A stretch of DNA of 64,000 bases from Sinobaca qinghaiensis (GTDB taxonomy: Bacteria > Bacillota > Bacilli > Bacillales > Marinococcaceae): positions 62,001 through 126,000 of the forward strand of contig NZ_RAPK01000010.1 in NCBI RefSeq assembly GCF_003610495.1, read 5' to 3'. Made by a program: the position numbers and the translations under genes. Below the pieces are notes generated by a model. It made no database searches. It was not told where the DNA came from and saw only the letters and a list, made by a program, of their open reading frames with translations. This document shows, in pieces, positions 42,287-49,571 of this stretch; positions within the stretch are counted from its first letter, which is position 1, and the number at the start of each line of letters is the position of its first letter.

Positions 42287-42487
42287 ATGGAACAAGGTAC
42301 AGTTAAATGGTTTAACGCAGAAAAAGGTTTTGGCTTCATCGAGCGCGAAGGTGCAGACGACGTATTCGTACACTTCTCCGCAATTCAGGAAGAAGGCTTC
42401 AAAACTCTTGAAGAAGGCCAGCAAGTTAACTTCGAGATCGTTGAAGGCGACCGTGGACCACAAGCAGCTAACGTAACTAAAGCATAA
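42287..42487 (+). CDS. csp: Cold-shock protein (CspA/CspB family)
   Basis: 66 residues from ATG 42287 with AGGAGGA 9 bases upstream. RNP1 KGFGFIE is at 13-19 and RNP2 VFVHF at 27-31; aromatic residues on the nucleic-acid face are conserved. This is an OB-fold RNA chaperone that binds single-stranded RNA/DNA, abundant at low temperature and in growth. The long leader and nearby helicase genes cshA and yfmL fit a cold-physiology theme, although they are separate units. Confidence 0.96.
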   Translation: MEQGTVKWFNAEKGFGFIEREGADDVFVHFSAIQEEGFKTLEEGQQVNFEIVEGDRGPQAANVTKA

Positions 42488-42517
42488 TTTTAGCCGACAC
42501 CAATGTAAAAACCATAA

Positions 42518-42550
42518 TGAAAAGAGCTTCCCTCCGGGGGAGCTCTTTTT
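42518..42550 (+). terminator. Intrinsic terminator of csp
   Basis: AAAAGAGCTTCCC / GGGGGAGCTCTTTT hairpin followed by T-run. Confidence 0.88.
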
Positions 42551-42631
42551 TGCGTTCTTTCAATCCCCCCCTTTTGTTTCCGCCACGTTCATATTGGGAA
42601 TAAGCAGAATATATAAAAGGAGGCAGTACAT

Positions 42632-43477
42632 ATGAATGGAAAACGAGTACTCATCACCGGAGGAAATACAGGCATGGGCCTTGCTTCGGCTAAAGCACTT
42701 GCCAAAAAAGGCGCCCACGTTATTATTACGTCAAGAAACAACGAGCGGGGTATCAATGCTGTTCGTGAAATTAATAGCTACAGTGGAAAAAACTCCGCTG
42801 AAATGATGATCTGCGACTTGGCTTCTTTGGAAAGCATTCGTTCTTTCTGCCGGAATTTCACTTCCAGATGGCATTCGCTCGATGTTTTAATCAATAACGC
42901 CGGAGTTGTTCAAACTACAAGAGCAGAGACAGCCGACGGCTTTGAAAAAACCATTGGTGTCAATCATATTGGTCCTTTTTTATTGACGAATCTGCTTCTT
43001 GATACACTTAAAGCAGCGCCTCAGGGCCGGATAATTATGGTGTCTTCCGGTGCCCATAAATGGGGACGCATTAATTTTGAAGATCCTCATTTTAAAGCGA
43101 ATTACAGTGTATGGAAAGCCTACGGTCAATCCAAGCTGGCCAATATTTTATTCGCTCTTTCTCTTAATCAGCGCCTTGCAGGTTCCAGCGTTACTGTAAA
43201 CAGCCTGCACCCCGGTGCAGTCAGCACCAGTCTCGGCGTAAATCGCGATACTGGATTTGGCAGAGGCATTCATGCGGCCCTTCGTCCCTTCTTTCAAACA
43301 TCGGAAGAAGGAGCTTCGACGGCTGTTTATCTGGCCTCTGCAGCTGAAATAGCATCTATTTCCGGGAAATATTTCGAAAACATGCAGCCGATTGTTCCTT
43401 CTAACAATGCTCTCGACCGCGGGCTTGCTGAAGACCTGTGGAAGTGGAGTGAAAAAGAAATCGCCAATGCCCAATAA
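42632..43477 (+). CDS. SDR family oxidoreductase (retinol-dehydrogenase-like)
   Basis: 281 residues, start behind AAGGAGG. TGGNTGMG is near residues 9-16, NNAG near 90-93, and the catalytic stretch carries Ser in VSSGAHKWG and Tyr/Lys in AYGQSKLAN. The insertion INFEDPHF between Ser and Tyr is characteristic of the retinol-dehydrogenase/WWOX-like SDR branch; substrates in bacteria are unknown. It is the first of three genes in a probable operon with a PQQ-type dehydrogenase (11-base gap) and a sirtuin (21-base gap). Confidence 0.85.
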   Translation: MNGKRVLITGGNTGMGLASAKALAKKGAHVIITSRNNERGINAVREINSYSGKNSAEMMICDLASLESIRSFCRNFTSRWHSLDVLINNAGVVQTTRAETADGFEKTIGVNHIGPFLLTNLLLDTLKAAPQGRIIMVSSGAHKWGRINFEDPHFKANYSVWKAYGQSKLANILFALSLNQRLAGSSVTVNSLHPGAVSTSLGVNRDTGFGRGIHAALRPFFQTSEEGASTAVYLASAAEIASISGKYFENMQPIVPSNNALDRGLAEDLWKWSEKEIANAQ

Positions 43478-43488
43478 GGAGGGTTTCC

Positions 43489-44553
43489 ATGTATAAGCCA
43501 TTATTCTTTCTAGGCGGGGTTTCCCTGCTTCTTGCCGCCTGTGGAAATGAGGAGGCTGATAACAGCCCGGAAAACAGCAGCGACAGCTCGGCCACTGCCC
43601 ATACTCTTGCCGAAGACCTTAATGTTCCCTGGTCCATCCAGCCGCATGAAAATGGATTTTTCGTAAGTGAAAGGCCGGGAGCCATTGTGTGGATTGATGA
43701 AAACGGTACCGTTTCAAGAACAGAACCTGACCTGTCCGAAGAAGTGGCCGCAGAAGGCGAAGGCGGCTTTCTCGGTTTTGTTCTCGATCCCGGATTTAAC
43801 GATACCAACCAAACAGCTTATGCCTACTATACGTATGAATCGGAAAATGGACTGGCCAACCGTATTGTGTCTCTCGAACAAACGGACGGAGAATGGGCCG
43901 AAAATGAAGTGCTGCTGGAAGGCATACCTGGAGCATCTATTCATAATGGCGGCCGTCTTGAAATCGGTCCCGATGGGATGCTTTATGCCACTACCGGAGA
44001 CGCAGATGCAGAAGATACCTCTCAGGATCCGGACAATCTGGCCGGCAGCATTTTGAGAATGGAAACAGACGGCTCGATTCCTGAAGATAATCCTATAAAA
44101 AACTCTTACGTATATTCCTATGGGCACCGTAATCCACAGGGACTGGCCTGGAATGAAGAAGGCACTATGTACAGCTCGGAGCACGGCTCTTCTGCTGAAG
44201 ATGAAATCAACCAGATTCAGGCGGGAGAAAATTATGGCTGGCCGGAAATTACCGGGGATGAACAGAACGAAGAAATGCAGACGCCTCTTTTTCATTCCGG
44301 CAGTGATACGTGGGCTCCTTCCGGAATGGATGTGGACGATAATGGCCATGTGATTGTGACCGGCCTCCGCGGCACCCAGCTGATGCGGTTTAATGTGGAA
44401 ACGGAAGAAATGAACGTGATTTACAGCGGAGAAGGCAGACTACGTGATGTATGGATCGAAGGAGAAAGTTTATATATGTTAACAAATAACAGTGACGGCC
44501 GGGGTAATCCGTCCAATAACGATGACCGTCTCATTGAACTGACGGACTTTTAA
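43489..44553 (+). CDS. PQQ-dependent sugar dehydrogenase-like lipoprotein
   Basis: 354 residues. Signal peptide with lipobox LLAACG (Cys18), then an acidic linker and a six-bladed soluble glucose/sorbosone dehydrogenase-type propeller: LNVPWSIQPHENG, GEGGFLGFVLDPGF, HNGGRLEIGPDGMLYATTGD, SYGHRNPQGLAWN and WAPSGMD near the C-terminus. His in HNGGRL is the expected catalytic base. Such enzymes oxidise aldoses outside the cell with PQQ; no PQQ biosynthesis genes are seen here, so cofactor and activity are inferred. Anchored on the outer face of the membrane. Confidence 0.87.
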   Translation: MYKPLFFLGGVSLLLAACGNEEADNSPENSSDSSATAHTLAEDLNVPWSIQPHENGFFVSERPGAIVWIDENGTVSRTEPDLSEEVAAEGEGGFLGFVLDPGFNDTNQTAYAYYTYESENGLANRIVSLEQTDGEWAENEVLLEGIPGASIHNGGRLEIGPDGMLYATTGDADAEDTSQDPDNLAGSILRMETDGSIPEDNPIKNSYVYSYGHRNPQGLAWNEEGTMYSSEHGSSAEDEINQIQAGENYGWPEITGDEQNEEMQTPLFHSGSDTWAPSGMDVDDNGHVIVTGLRGTQLMRFNVETEEMNVIYSGEGRLRDVWIEGESLYMLTNNSDGRGNPSNNDDRLIELTDF

Positions 44554-44574
44554 AGGAAAGGAGCTGTCCATTTT

Positions 44575-45291
44575 ATGAAGGAAATAGCCGATTTATTAAA
44601 AGCTTCCTCTTACACTACCATAATGACCGGGGCCGGTATGTCAACAGAAAGCGGCCTCCCGGATTTCCGTTCCCAGCAGGGCCTCTGGCAGAAATACGAT
44701 CCTGTGAAAATGGCCAGTACCGAAGCTATGCGCTCCAACCGCTCCGCTTTTGTTTCTTTTTACCAAAAAAGAATAGAAGCTCTGCAGAGTGTATCTCCTA
44801 ACGACGGTCATATACTGCTGTCGGAATGGGAGCGTAACGGTCTTGTGCAGCAGATTATTACGCAGAACGTTGACAATCTTCATCAGGAAGCAGGGAGCCG
44901 TCTCGTTTCCGAACTTCATGGTTCCCTGGCAGCGCTTCGTTGTGATGAATGCGGCAAAAAAGAGGATACTTCCCGTTATGTAAGGGCAGAAATAAAATGT
45001 CCTTCCTGCAGCGGACTTCTCCGCCCTGATATTGTTTTATTTGGAGAGATACTTCCTTCCCGTGCTTTAGAAGATGCAGAGAAAGCGGCTCTTCAGTCGG
45101 ATCTGTTTATCGTAATGGGAACAAGCCTGACGGTTGCACCGGCTTCCTACTTCCCCCAGGATGCAAAGCAGAACGGCGCTTCCCTGGTTATTATTAATGA
45201 AAGCGAAACAGAGCTTGATTACCTGGCAGATTACTTGTTTACCGGGCACTCTATATCAGAAACGATTCGTTTAATTAATGCCCACCTTTAA
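44575..45291 (+). CDS. srtN: NAD-dependent protein deacetylase (SIR2 family, SrtN/CobB)
   Basis: 238 residues. Rossmann NAD site TGAGMSTESGLPDFR near 18-32, TQNVDNLH near 98-105, catalytic His in ELHGS near 116-120, and a Cys4 zinc knuckle with CDEC near 124 and CPSC near 143. It removes acetyl groups from protein lysines, for instance acetyl-CoA synthetase in Bacilli, consuming NAD. Third gene after an SDR and a PQQ-type dehydrogenase, behind AAAGGAG. Its stop overlaps the convergent cation-efflux gene by 4 bases. Confidence 0.93.
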   Translation: MKEIADLLKASSYTTIMTGAGMSTESGLPDFRSQQGLWQKYDPVKMASTEAMRSNRSAFVSFYQKRIEALQSVSPNDGHILLSEWERNGLVQQIITQNVDNLHQEAGSRLVSELHGSLAALRCDECGKKEDTSRYVRAEIKCPSCSGLLRPDIVLFGEILPSRALEDAEKAALQSDLFIVMGTSLTVAPASYFPQDAKQNGASLVIINESETELDYLADYLFTGHSISETIRLINAHL

Positions 45292-46193
45292 ACCGCCCAG
45301 TATTTATCTGCCGTAAACGTAATGGTTACCCACTTTTCCATATCCAGCTGCTTCATCCCTGCTTCGAATTCCATGCGCAGCTTGTCCATTTCCTTTACGT
45401 TCTGGATACCGGATGCCTCGTCTACGATGTAATCAATGTCTATATACAGCGTTTTTCCTACTTTGGTGGTTCTTACTATCATGTCCTGCATTTTATATTT
45501 AATTAACAGATCTTCTGCTCTGGAGTAAATCAGAGCTGCAGTAGCCGGAGCCGGCACCATTCGGATCAGCTCCCTTCCATTACTGCGGAGCAGCCGGTAC
45601 GGCATTTTCAAAAAATACACACTGATAATAAGCACCATAAATGGATCGACATAAGGAAGCACGGCGTGAAAACCAGCGGCCTGAAGAAGGAATGCAAACA
45701 TAAATCCCCCCAGCACCCCTGCACTGAGCAGAGTATCCATCAGCCACTGGGCTGATTCCGCCTGTAAAAAAGACGAATTCTCTTCTGCTTTTCTGCTTCG
45801 TATCACACCATATACTCCGCCGCAGAGAATAGTGCTTACCACGGCATATACAAGCGCGCTGCCAAGAGCAATGTCTCTTCCCCCGTGCCATAACGTATAA
45901 ATCGACGAAACAGCAGCTCCTATACATAATAATGTAATGATAAGTGCCTTGAAGGAAACAATTAACGGCTCGATTGATTCTTTTCCATATTGAAATTGTT
46001 TTAAATTTTCCTTTTTCATAAAGTAATAGGCGCTGATCGACATACCCGACAGCCCGAGGCTGATGAAGGAATAGAGGCCGTCAAAAAGAATCATTTGAGA
46101 AGAAGCAGCTATTCCCCAGATAATCCCCATAATAGAAAATAATAAAGCCCCTGATACAGACAAGCCCAGCAGCGTTGATTCTTTAAATTTCAT
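45288..46193 (-). CDS. Cation diffusion facilitator family protein with atypical metal site
   Basis: 301 residues with six helices and a C-terminal cytoplasmic domain, the CDF layout. Helix 2 has DGLYSF instead of the usual D-x3-D, and helix 5 has ESAQWLMD instead of H-x3-D, so the canonical zinc-binding set D/D/H/D is only half kept. It may carry another cation, or be a divergent (cation efflux-like) member. Its upstream region contains TGAATGAATGTCAGTCA, the same operator arms as in front of the next TetR gene, which indicates repression by that regulator. Confidence 0.82.
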   Translation of the reverse strand: MKFKESTLLGLSVSGALLFSIMGIIWGIAASSQMILFDGLYSFISLGLSGMSISAYYFMKKENLKQFQYGKESIEPLIVSFKALIITLLCIGAAVSSIYTLWHGGRDIALGSALVYAVVSTILCGGVYGVIRSRKAEENSSFLQAESAQWLMDTLLSAGVLGGFMFAFLLQAAGFHAVLPYVDPFMVLIISVYFLKMPYRLLRSNGRELIRMVPAPATAALIYSRAEDLLIKYKMQDMIVRTTKVGKTLYIDIDYIVDEASGIQNVKEMDKLRMEFEAGMKQLDMEKWVTITFTADKYWAV

Positions 46194-46216
46194 GATTACT
46201 TTTCTCCTTTAATGAA

Positions 46217-46233
46217 TGAATGAATGTCAGTCA
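46217..46233. promoter_or_regulatory. TetR operator before the CDF gene
   Basis: TGAATGA-ATG-TCAGTCA has the same 7-base arms as the site at 46842-46858, and is an imperfect inverted repeat. It sits 23 bases before the CDF start. Confidence 0.65.
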
Positions 46234-46250
46234 GTATAAACGCCAGGAAA

Positions 46251-46859
46251 TTATTTTAATCCCTGGACAATAAATAATTTAAGTTCTTCCCGGTATTCTG
46301 TGCTGTCGTTGTACTGTTCATCGAATAAATAGACCTGCTCCGCCGATTCTTCCATTACGCCGATCAGCATCTTGGAAGTGATTCTTATCCGGATACCTGG
46401 ACGGATTTCCTGTTTCTCGACGGCATCTTCGAGAAGATGATCCATCCAGCGGTAGTAAGGCTCATAAATTTTTTCCCATTCCTGCAGAGCCCCTGACAGG
46501 GAAAGTCCGGAATAACATAAAGCCAGTACGTCCTTATATTCAGCGGTAATATCAAATGTGGCATCCACAATTGCATCTATTTTTTTATCAAATGGCTGCT
46601 CTGCCGCCACTCTTTCATCCATTATATTTAATATATCATCCAGCAGCTTTTCCGCTATGGAGGGAATCAATGCATATTTCGAATGAAAATATAAATAAAA
46701 GGTCCCCTGCGCTATTCCTGCCTGCTTAACGATATCGGCTACTTTTGTTTTTTCAAGCCCCTGTTCAGAAAATACGCTGATGGCACTCTGCAGGATCCGC
46801 TCTCTTTTTGTGTTGTCTATAATATATCCCTCCAAAAAAAATGAATGACTATCAGTCAT
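46251..46859 (-). CDS. TetR family transcriptional regulator
   Basis: Up to 202 residues. The DNA-binding domain reads ILQSAISVFSEQGLEKTKVADIVKQAGIAQGTFYLYF; the rest is a helical ligand domain. The start is unresolved: ATG 46859 lies inside the palindromic operator and has no ribosome binding site, whereas a strong GGAGGG lies just before in-frame ATT/ATA codons at 46823/46820, with no ATG, GTG or TTG at the right spacing. A non-standard start is possible. Shared operators suggest that it represses itself and the CDF gene downstream; the gap to that gene is 57 bases. Confidence 0.85.
   Translation of the reverse strand: MTDSHSFFLEGYIIDNTKRERILQSAISVFSEQGLEKTKVADIVKQAGIAQGTFYLYFHSKYALIPSIAEKLLDDILNIMDERVAAEQPFDKKIDAIVDATFDITAEYKDVLALCYSGLSLSGALQEWEKIYEPYYRWMDHLLEDAVEKQEIRPGIRIRITSKMLIGVMEESAEQVYLFDEQYNDSTEYREELKLFIVQGLK
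46842..46858. promoter_or_regulatory. TetR operator before the tetR gene
   Basis: TGAATGA-CTA-TCAGTCA, embedded in the perfect palindrome AATGACT-ATC-AGTCATT at 46844-46860. Arms are identical to the site before the CDF gene. Confidence 0.7.
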
Positions 46860-46914
46860 TTTTAAGTATAACAGGTTTTCTTTTGTTCTTCCAGCCCATT
46901 TATGCTACTATTAA

Positions 46915-46929
46915 TGAAAATGATTCTCA
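46915..46929. promoter_or_regulatory. Fur box before the nitroreductase gene
   Basis: TGAAAATGATTCTCA matches the 7-1-7 Fur consensus with 2 mismatches and lies 22 bases before the start codon. Confidence 0.72.
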
Positions 46930-46951
46930 ATTAAGAAAGGATGACTTTGCA

Positions 46952-47515
46952 ATGTTGCAAACGCAGCGTAAAGACCTTGCTGATATTATTACAGAGAGAC
47001 GCTCCATCAACTCTTTTTCAGATAAGCCTGTATCCGAAGAAGTTATTATAGACCTTCTGGAAACCGCTAAATGGGCACCAGATCATGGAGTCCGGGAACC
47101 GTGGCGCTTTATCCTCTGTCTTGATAACGGCAAAGAACATCTGCTGGAAGCGATGCTCGCTTACAACAGCCAGTGCAAAAAGCCTAAAAACCCTGATAAA
47201 ATACGGGCAAAAATAATGGGACCTTCCGCTCACCTGCTTGTGATCAATAATGCTGAAACAAACCGCAAAAAATGGGAGGAAAATTACGGGGCTGCAAGTG
47301 CTCTCATCCAGAATTTCCAGCTTTGTGCCTGGGAACAGGGTATCGGCATGATATGGAAAACCGGCAGCTATATCGATAACGATACATTTAAAGAAGCGAT
47401 GCATATCGACAGCGATGAAACGATTATCGGATTAATGCAGATCGGTTATCCGGACCAGATCCCCGAGGCGAAGCCTAGAACGACAGTACTCAATAAGATA
47501 ACTACATTAAAATAA
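46952..47515 (+). CDS. Nitroreductase family protein (YdjA-like)
   Basis: 187 residues from ATG 46952, with AAAGGATGA 8 bases upstream; the frame is open from 46841 but that part includes operator and Fur box. FMN-binding ERRSINSFSDKPVSEE and the AKWAPDHGVREPWRF stretch (about 33-47) resemble the small nitroreductases YdjA/YfhC type, and the C-terminus has GYPDQIPEAKPRT. It likely forms an FMN homodimer that reduces nitroaromatics or similar with NAD(P)H. A Fur box at 46915-46929 suggests iron control, unusual for this family. Confidence 0.88.
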   Translation: MLQTQRKDLADIITERRSINSFSDKPVSEEVIIDLLETAKWAPDHGVREPWRFILCLDNGKEHLLEAMLAYNSQCKKPKNPDKIRAKIMGPSAHLLVINNAETNRKKWEENYGAASALIQNFQLCAWEQGIGMIWKTGSYIDNDTFKEAMHIDSDETIIGLMQIGYPDQIPEAKPRTTVLNKITTLK

Positions 47516-47516
47516 A

Positions 47517-47546
47517 AAGAACTCCCGGCGGCTGCCGGGAGTTTTT
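47517..47546. terminator. Bidirectional terminator after the nitroreductase gene
   Basis: CTCCCGGC-GGCT-GCCGGGAG hairpin followed by TTTTT, between convergent genes. Confidence 0.9.
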
Positions 47547-47551
47547 CTATC

Positions 47552-48418
47552 TTAAGAGGACATAAAGTCCCCGCCGTTAATATGAATACACTGACCAGTC
47601 ATATAGGATGATTCATCTGAAGCGAGCAGTACATAAGCCCCTACGTGCTCAGAAGGCTGGCCGGGACGGCCCATAGGTGTATCGGTACCAAACTGCTCCA
47701 CGGATTCCCCATCAAAAGTAGAAGGGATGAGCGGCGTCCAGATTGGGCCGGGCGCTACCATATTAACCCGAATGCCTTTTTCTACAAGACTTCCCGCCAT
47801 ACTTCTTGTAAAACCGACGATTGCTCCTTTTGTTGCTGTGTAATCAATCAGAATAGGATTGCCCCGATAAGGGTTAATAGAAGTTGTATTAATGATCGAA
47901 CTGCCGTTCTTTAAATGCGGAACGGCAAATTTGGTTACATGAAAAACAGAGTAGAAATTCGTGCGGAACACTTTATCAAGCTGTTCAAAGGAAATATCCT
48001 GTATATCATTCTGCGGATATTGAATAGCTGCATTATTTACTACGATATCCAATTTCCCCAATTCACTGACGGTTTTTTCTACAATATCTCTGCAGACCGT
48101 TTCTTCCGATACGTCTCCAGGAAGAAGCAGTGCCTTTACTCCCTCCTGCTCCACCAGCCGCTTTGTTTCCTCTGCATCTTCATGTTCATTGTAATAGCTG
48201 ATCGCTACATGCGCACCTTCTTTGGCGTATGCCATTGCAACTGCACGGCCTATACCGCTGTCTCCACCCGTAATGAGTGCTACGCGGTCTTTCAGCTTAT
48301 CTGCGCCTTTATAATGATCCGGCTGAACCGGATGGGGATCCATTTTAGATTCAACCCCCGGCTGCTCCGGCTGTGTCTGGTTGGGCTGTCCTTCGGTCTG
48401 TCTTTTCGAAATGTCCAT
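47552..48418 (-). CDS. Stress-type SDR oxidoreductase with N-terminal extension (YhdF/YhxD-like)
   Basis: 288 residues from ATG 48418, with AGGAGG 6 bases upstream. A Gln/Pro-rich N-terminal extension of about 45 residues (RQTEGQPNQTQPEQPG then DPHPVQPDHYKG) precedes the SDR core with TGGDSGIGRAVA, NNAA, and catalytic YTATK. This extension is the hallmark of the YhdF/YhxC/YhxD group, which is sigma-B controlled in B. subtilis. Upstream GTTTCA-N12-GGGGAA (about 48495-48472) is a weak sigma-B-like candidate. Substrate unknown. Confidence 0.88.
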   Translation of the reverse strand: MDISKRQTEGQPNQTQPEQPGVESKMDPHPVQPDHYKGADKLKDRVALITGGDSGIGRAVAMAYAKEGAHVAISYYNEHEDAEETKRLVEQEGVKALLLPGDVSEETVCRDIVEKTVSELGKLDIVVNNAAIQYPQNDIQDISFEQLDKVFRTNFYSVFHVTKFAVPHLKNGSSIINTTSINPYRGNPILIDYTATKGAIVGFTRSMAGSLVEKGIRVNMVAPGPIWTPLIPSTFDGESVEQFGTDTPMGRPGQPSEHVGAYVLLASDESSYMTGQCIHINGGDFMSS

Positions 48419-48580
48419 ATATATCCTCCTGTTGTTTTGTTTGAATGACTTTCGGCAATACTTTCTTTCTTCCCCCTCTTTTTCTTTTGAAACAACAATC
48501 AGCCATTTTTTTCTTTTTTTATCCAAAAAATGGCTTCCGGAGTACAATAAATATTTATTTCGGAAGCAGAAACATTATTC

Positions 48581-48609
48581 TTGACTTTAACGAATGGGTT
48601 CGATAAGAT
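48581..48609 (+). promoter_or_regulatory. Sigma-A promoter and probable operator of the tetR-mdr operon
   Basis: TTGACT at 48581-48586, 17-base spacer, TAAGAT at 48604-48609. The spacer contains AATGGGTT (48593-48600), and its inverted copy AACCCATT is at 48643-48650. These half-sites probably bind the TetR encoded next. Confidence 0.7.
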
Positions 48610-48674
48610 AAATCATGGCAAAAAACTTGGTAGTTTTATAGAAACCCATTAGTTTTAAGGAGAAGAATGTATTT

Positions 48675-49559
48675 ATGACCAAAGAAAAAAAGCAGTTCAT
48701 ACTCAATAAAAGCATGCATCTATTTTCCGAAAGAGGCTTTTACAAAACATCGGTTCAGGATATTGCTGAAGCCTGCCGGATGTCTAAAGCCTCTATTTAT
48801 AAATACTTTGAAAACAAAGAAGATATTCTTTTAAACATTGCTACCCACAACCGCGACCAGATGATTGCCAGCTCAGAAGCTATTCAGATGGATACCTCGC
48901 TTACGCCCAGAGAAGCTTTTAAAGCGAAAGTAATGGAAGAAATCCGCGGGTTCATAGGCAAGAGGGAATTCATTTATATGCTTCAGCAGGCTAAGCCCCA
49001 GCAGTCGCAGAGAGTAAACGAGCTGATGAACCAAAGCTACGGCATTCTGCTGAACTGGCATAAAAATATGCTGCTGGAAGGGTTTGGAAGTGATGTTCAG
49101 TCCAATATCTGGGATGTAACTATTTTATTTAAAGGCTTCACAAGAGAAATAACGCTGCTACTGGATAAAAAGAAAGAAGAAGACGTGGACTACGAAGCTA
49201 TCGCGGAATTTGTTGCATCAAGTATTGAAGCCGTTATTGCGTCTGGAAAAACCAGAAAACCGCTGTTTTCTGCCGAATATATGGCTCCTTTTATAGAGGA
49301 CGGGGAAACAGACCAGCACCAGCCTTTCGAAAAAAGGTGGAATAACAGCCTTTTGGAGCTTCAGGCAGCTGTAAAAACAAAACTTCCGGAAGAAAAACAC
49401 GACTACTTTCAGCAGGCTGTGCGCCAGCTCAGAGAAGAAGTGGGCCGCACGCACGTAAATGCCATTATTGTCGACGCCCTTTTTTCACACTTACGCCAGC
49501 AGAATGAAATTGAAAAAGAAGCAGTTCATGCTGAACGCATTTACCGCTCAGAGCACTAG
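48675..49559 (+). CDS. TetR family regulator, long form
   Basis: 294 residues, about 100 more than a usual TetR. DNA-binding domain at 5-50: KKQFILNKSMHLFSERGFYK, then SVQDIAEACRMSKASIYKYF. The long, charged helical C-terminus (about 200-294, with LLELQAAVKTKLPEEKHD and VRQLREEVGR) may be an extra sensing or dimerisation part. It precedes a 14-helix multidrug transporter by 12 bases in one operon, so it most likely represses the pump until a toxic ligand binds. Inverted AATGGGTT half-sites frame the promoter. Confidence 0.88.
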   Translation: MTKEKKQFILNKSMHLFSERGFYKTSVQDIAEACRMSKASIYKYFENKEDILLNIATHNRDQMIASSEAIQMDTSLTPREAFKAKVMEEIRGFIGKREFIYMLQQAKPQQSQRVNELMNQSYGILLNWHKNMLLEGFGSDVQSNIWDVTILFKGFTREITLLLDKKKEEDVDYEAIAEFVASSIEAVIASGKTRKPLFSAEYMAPFIEDGETDQHQPFEKRWNNSLLELQAAVKTKLPEEKHDYFQQAVRQLREEVGRTHVNAIIVDALFSHLRQQNEIEKEAVHAERIYRSEH

Positions 49560-49571
49560 GAGGATAGAGAA

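Noticed and set aside
43714-44349. 211-codon minus-strand open frame opposite the PQQ-type dehydrogenase
   Set aside because: Shadow of a strongly supported gene, with no family resemblance.
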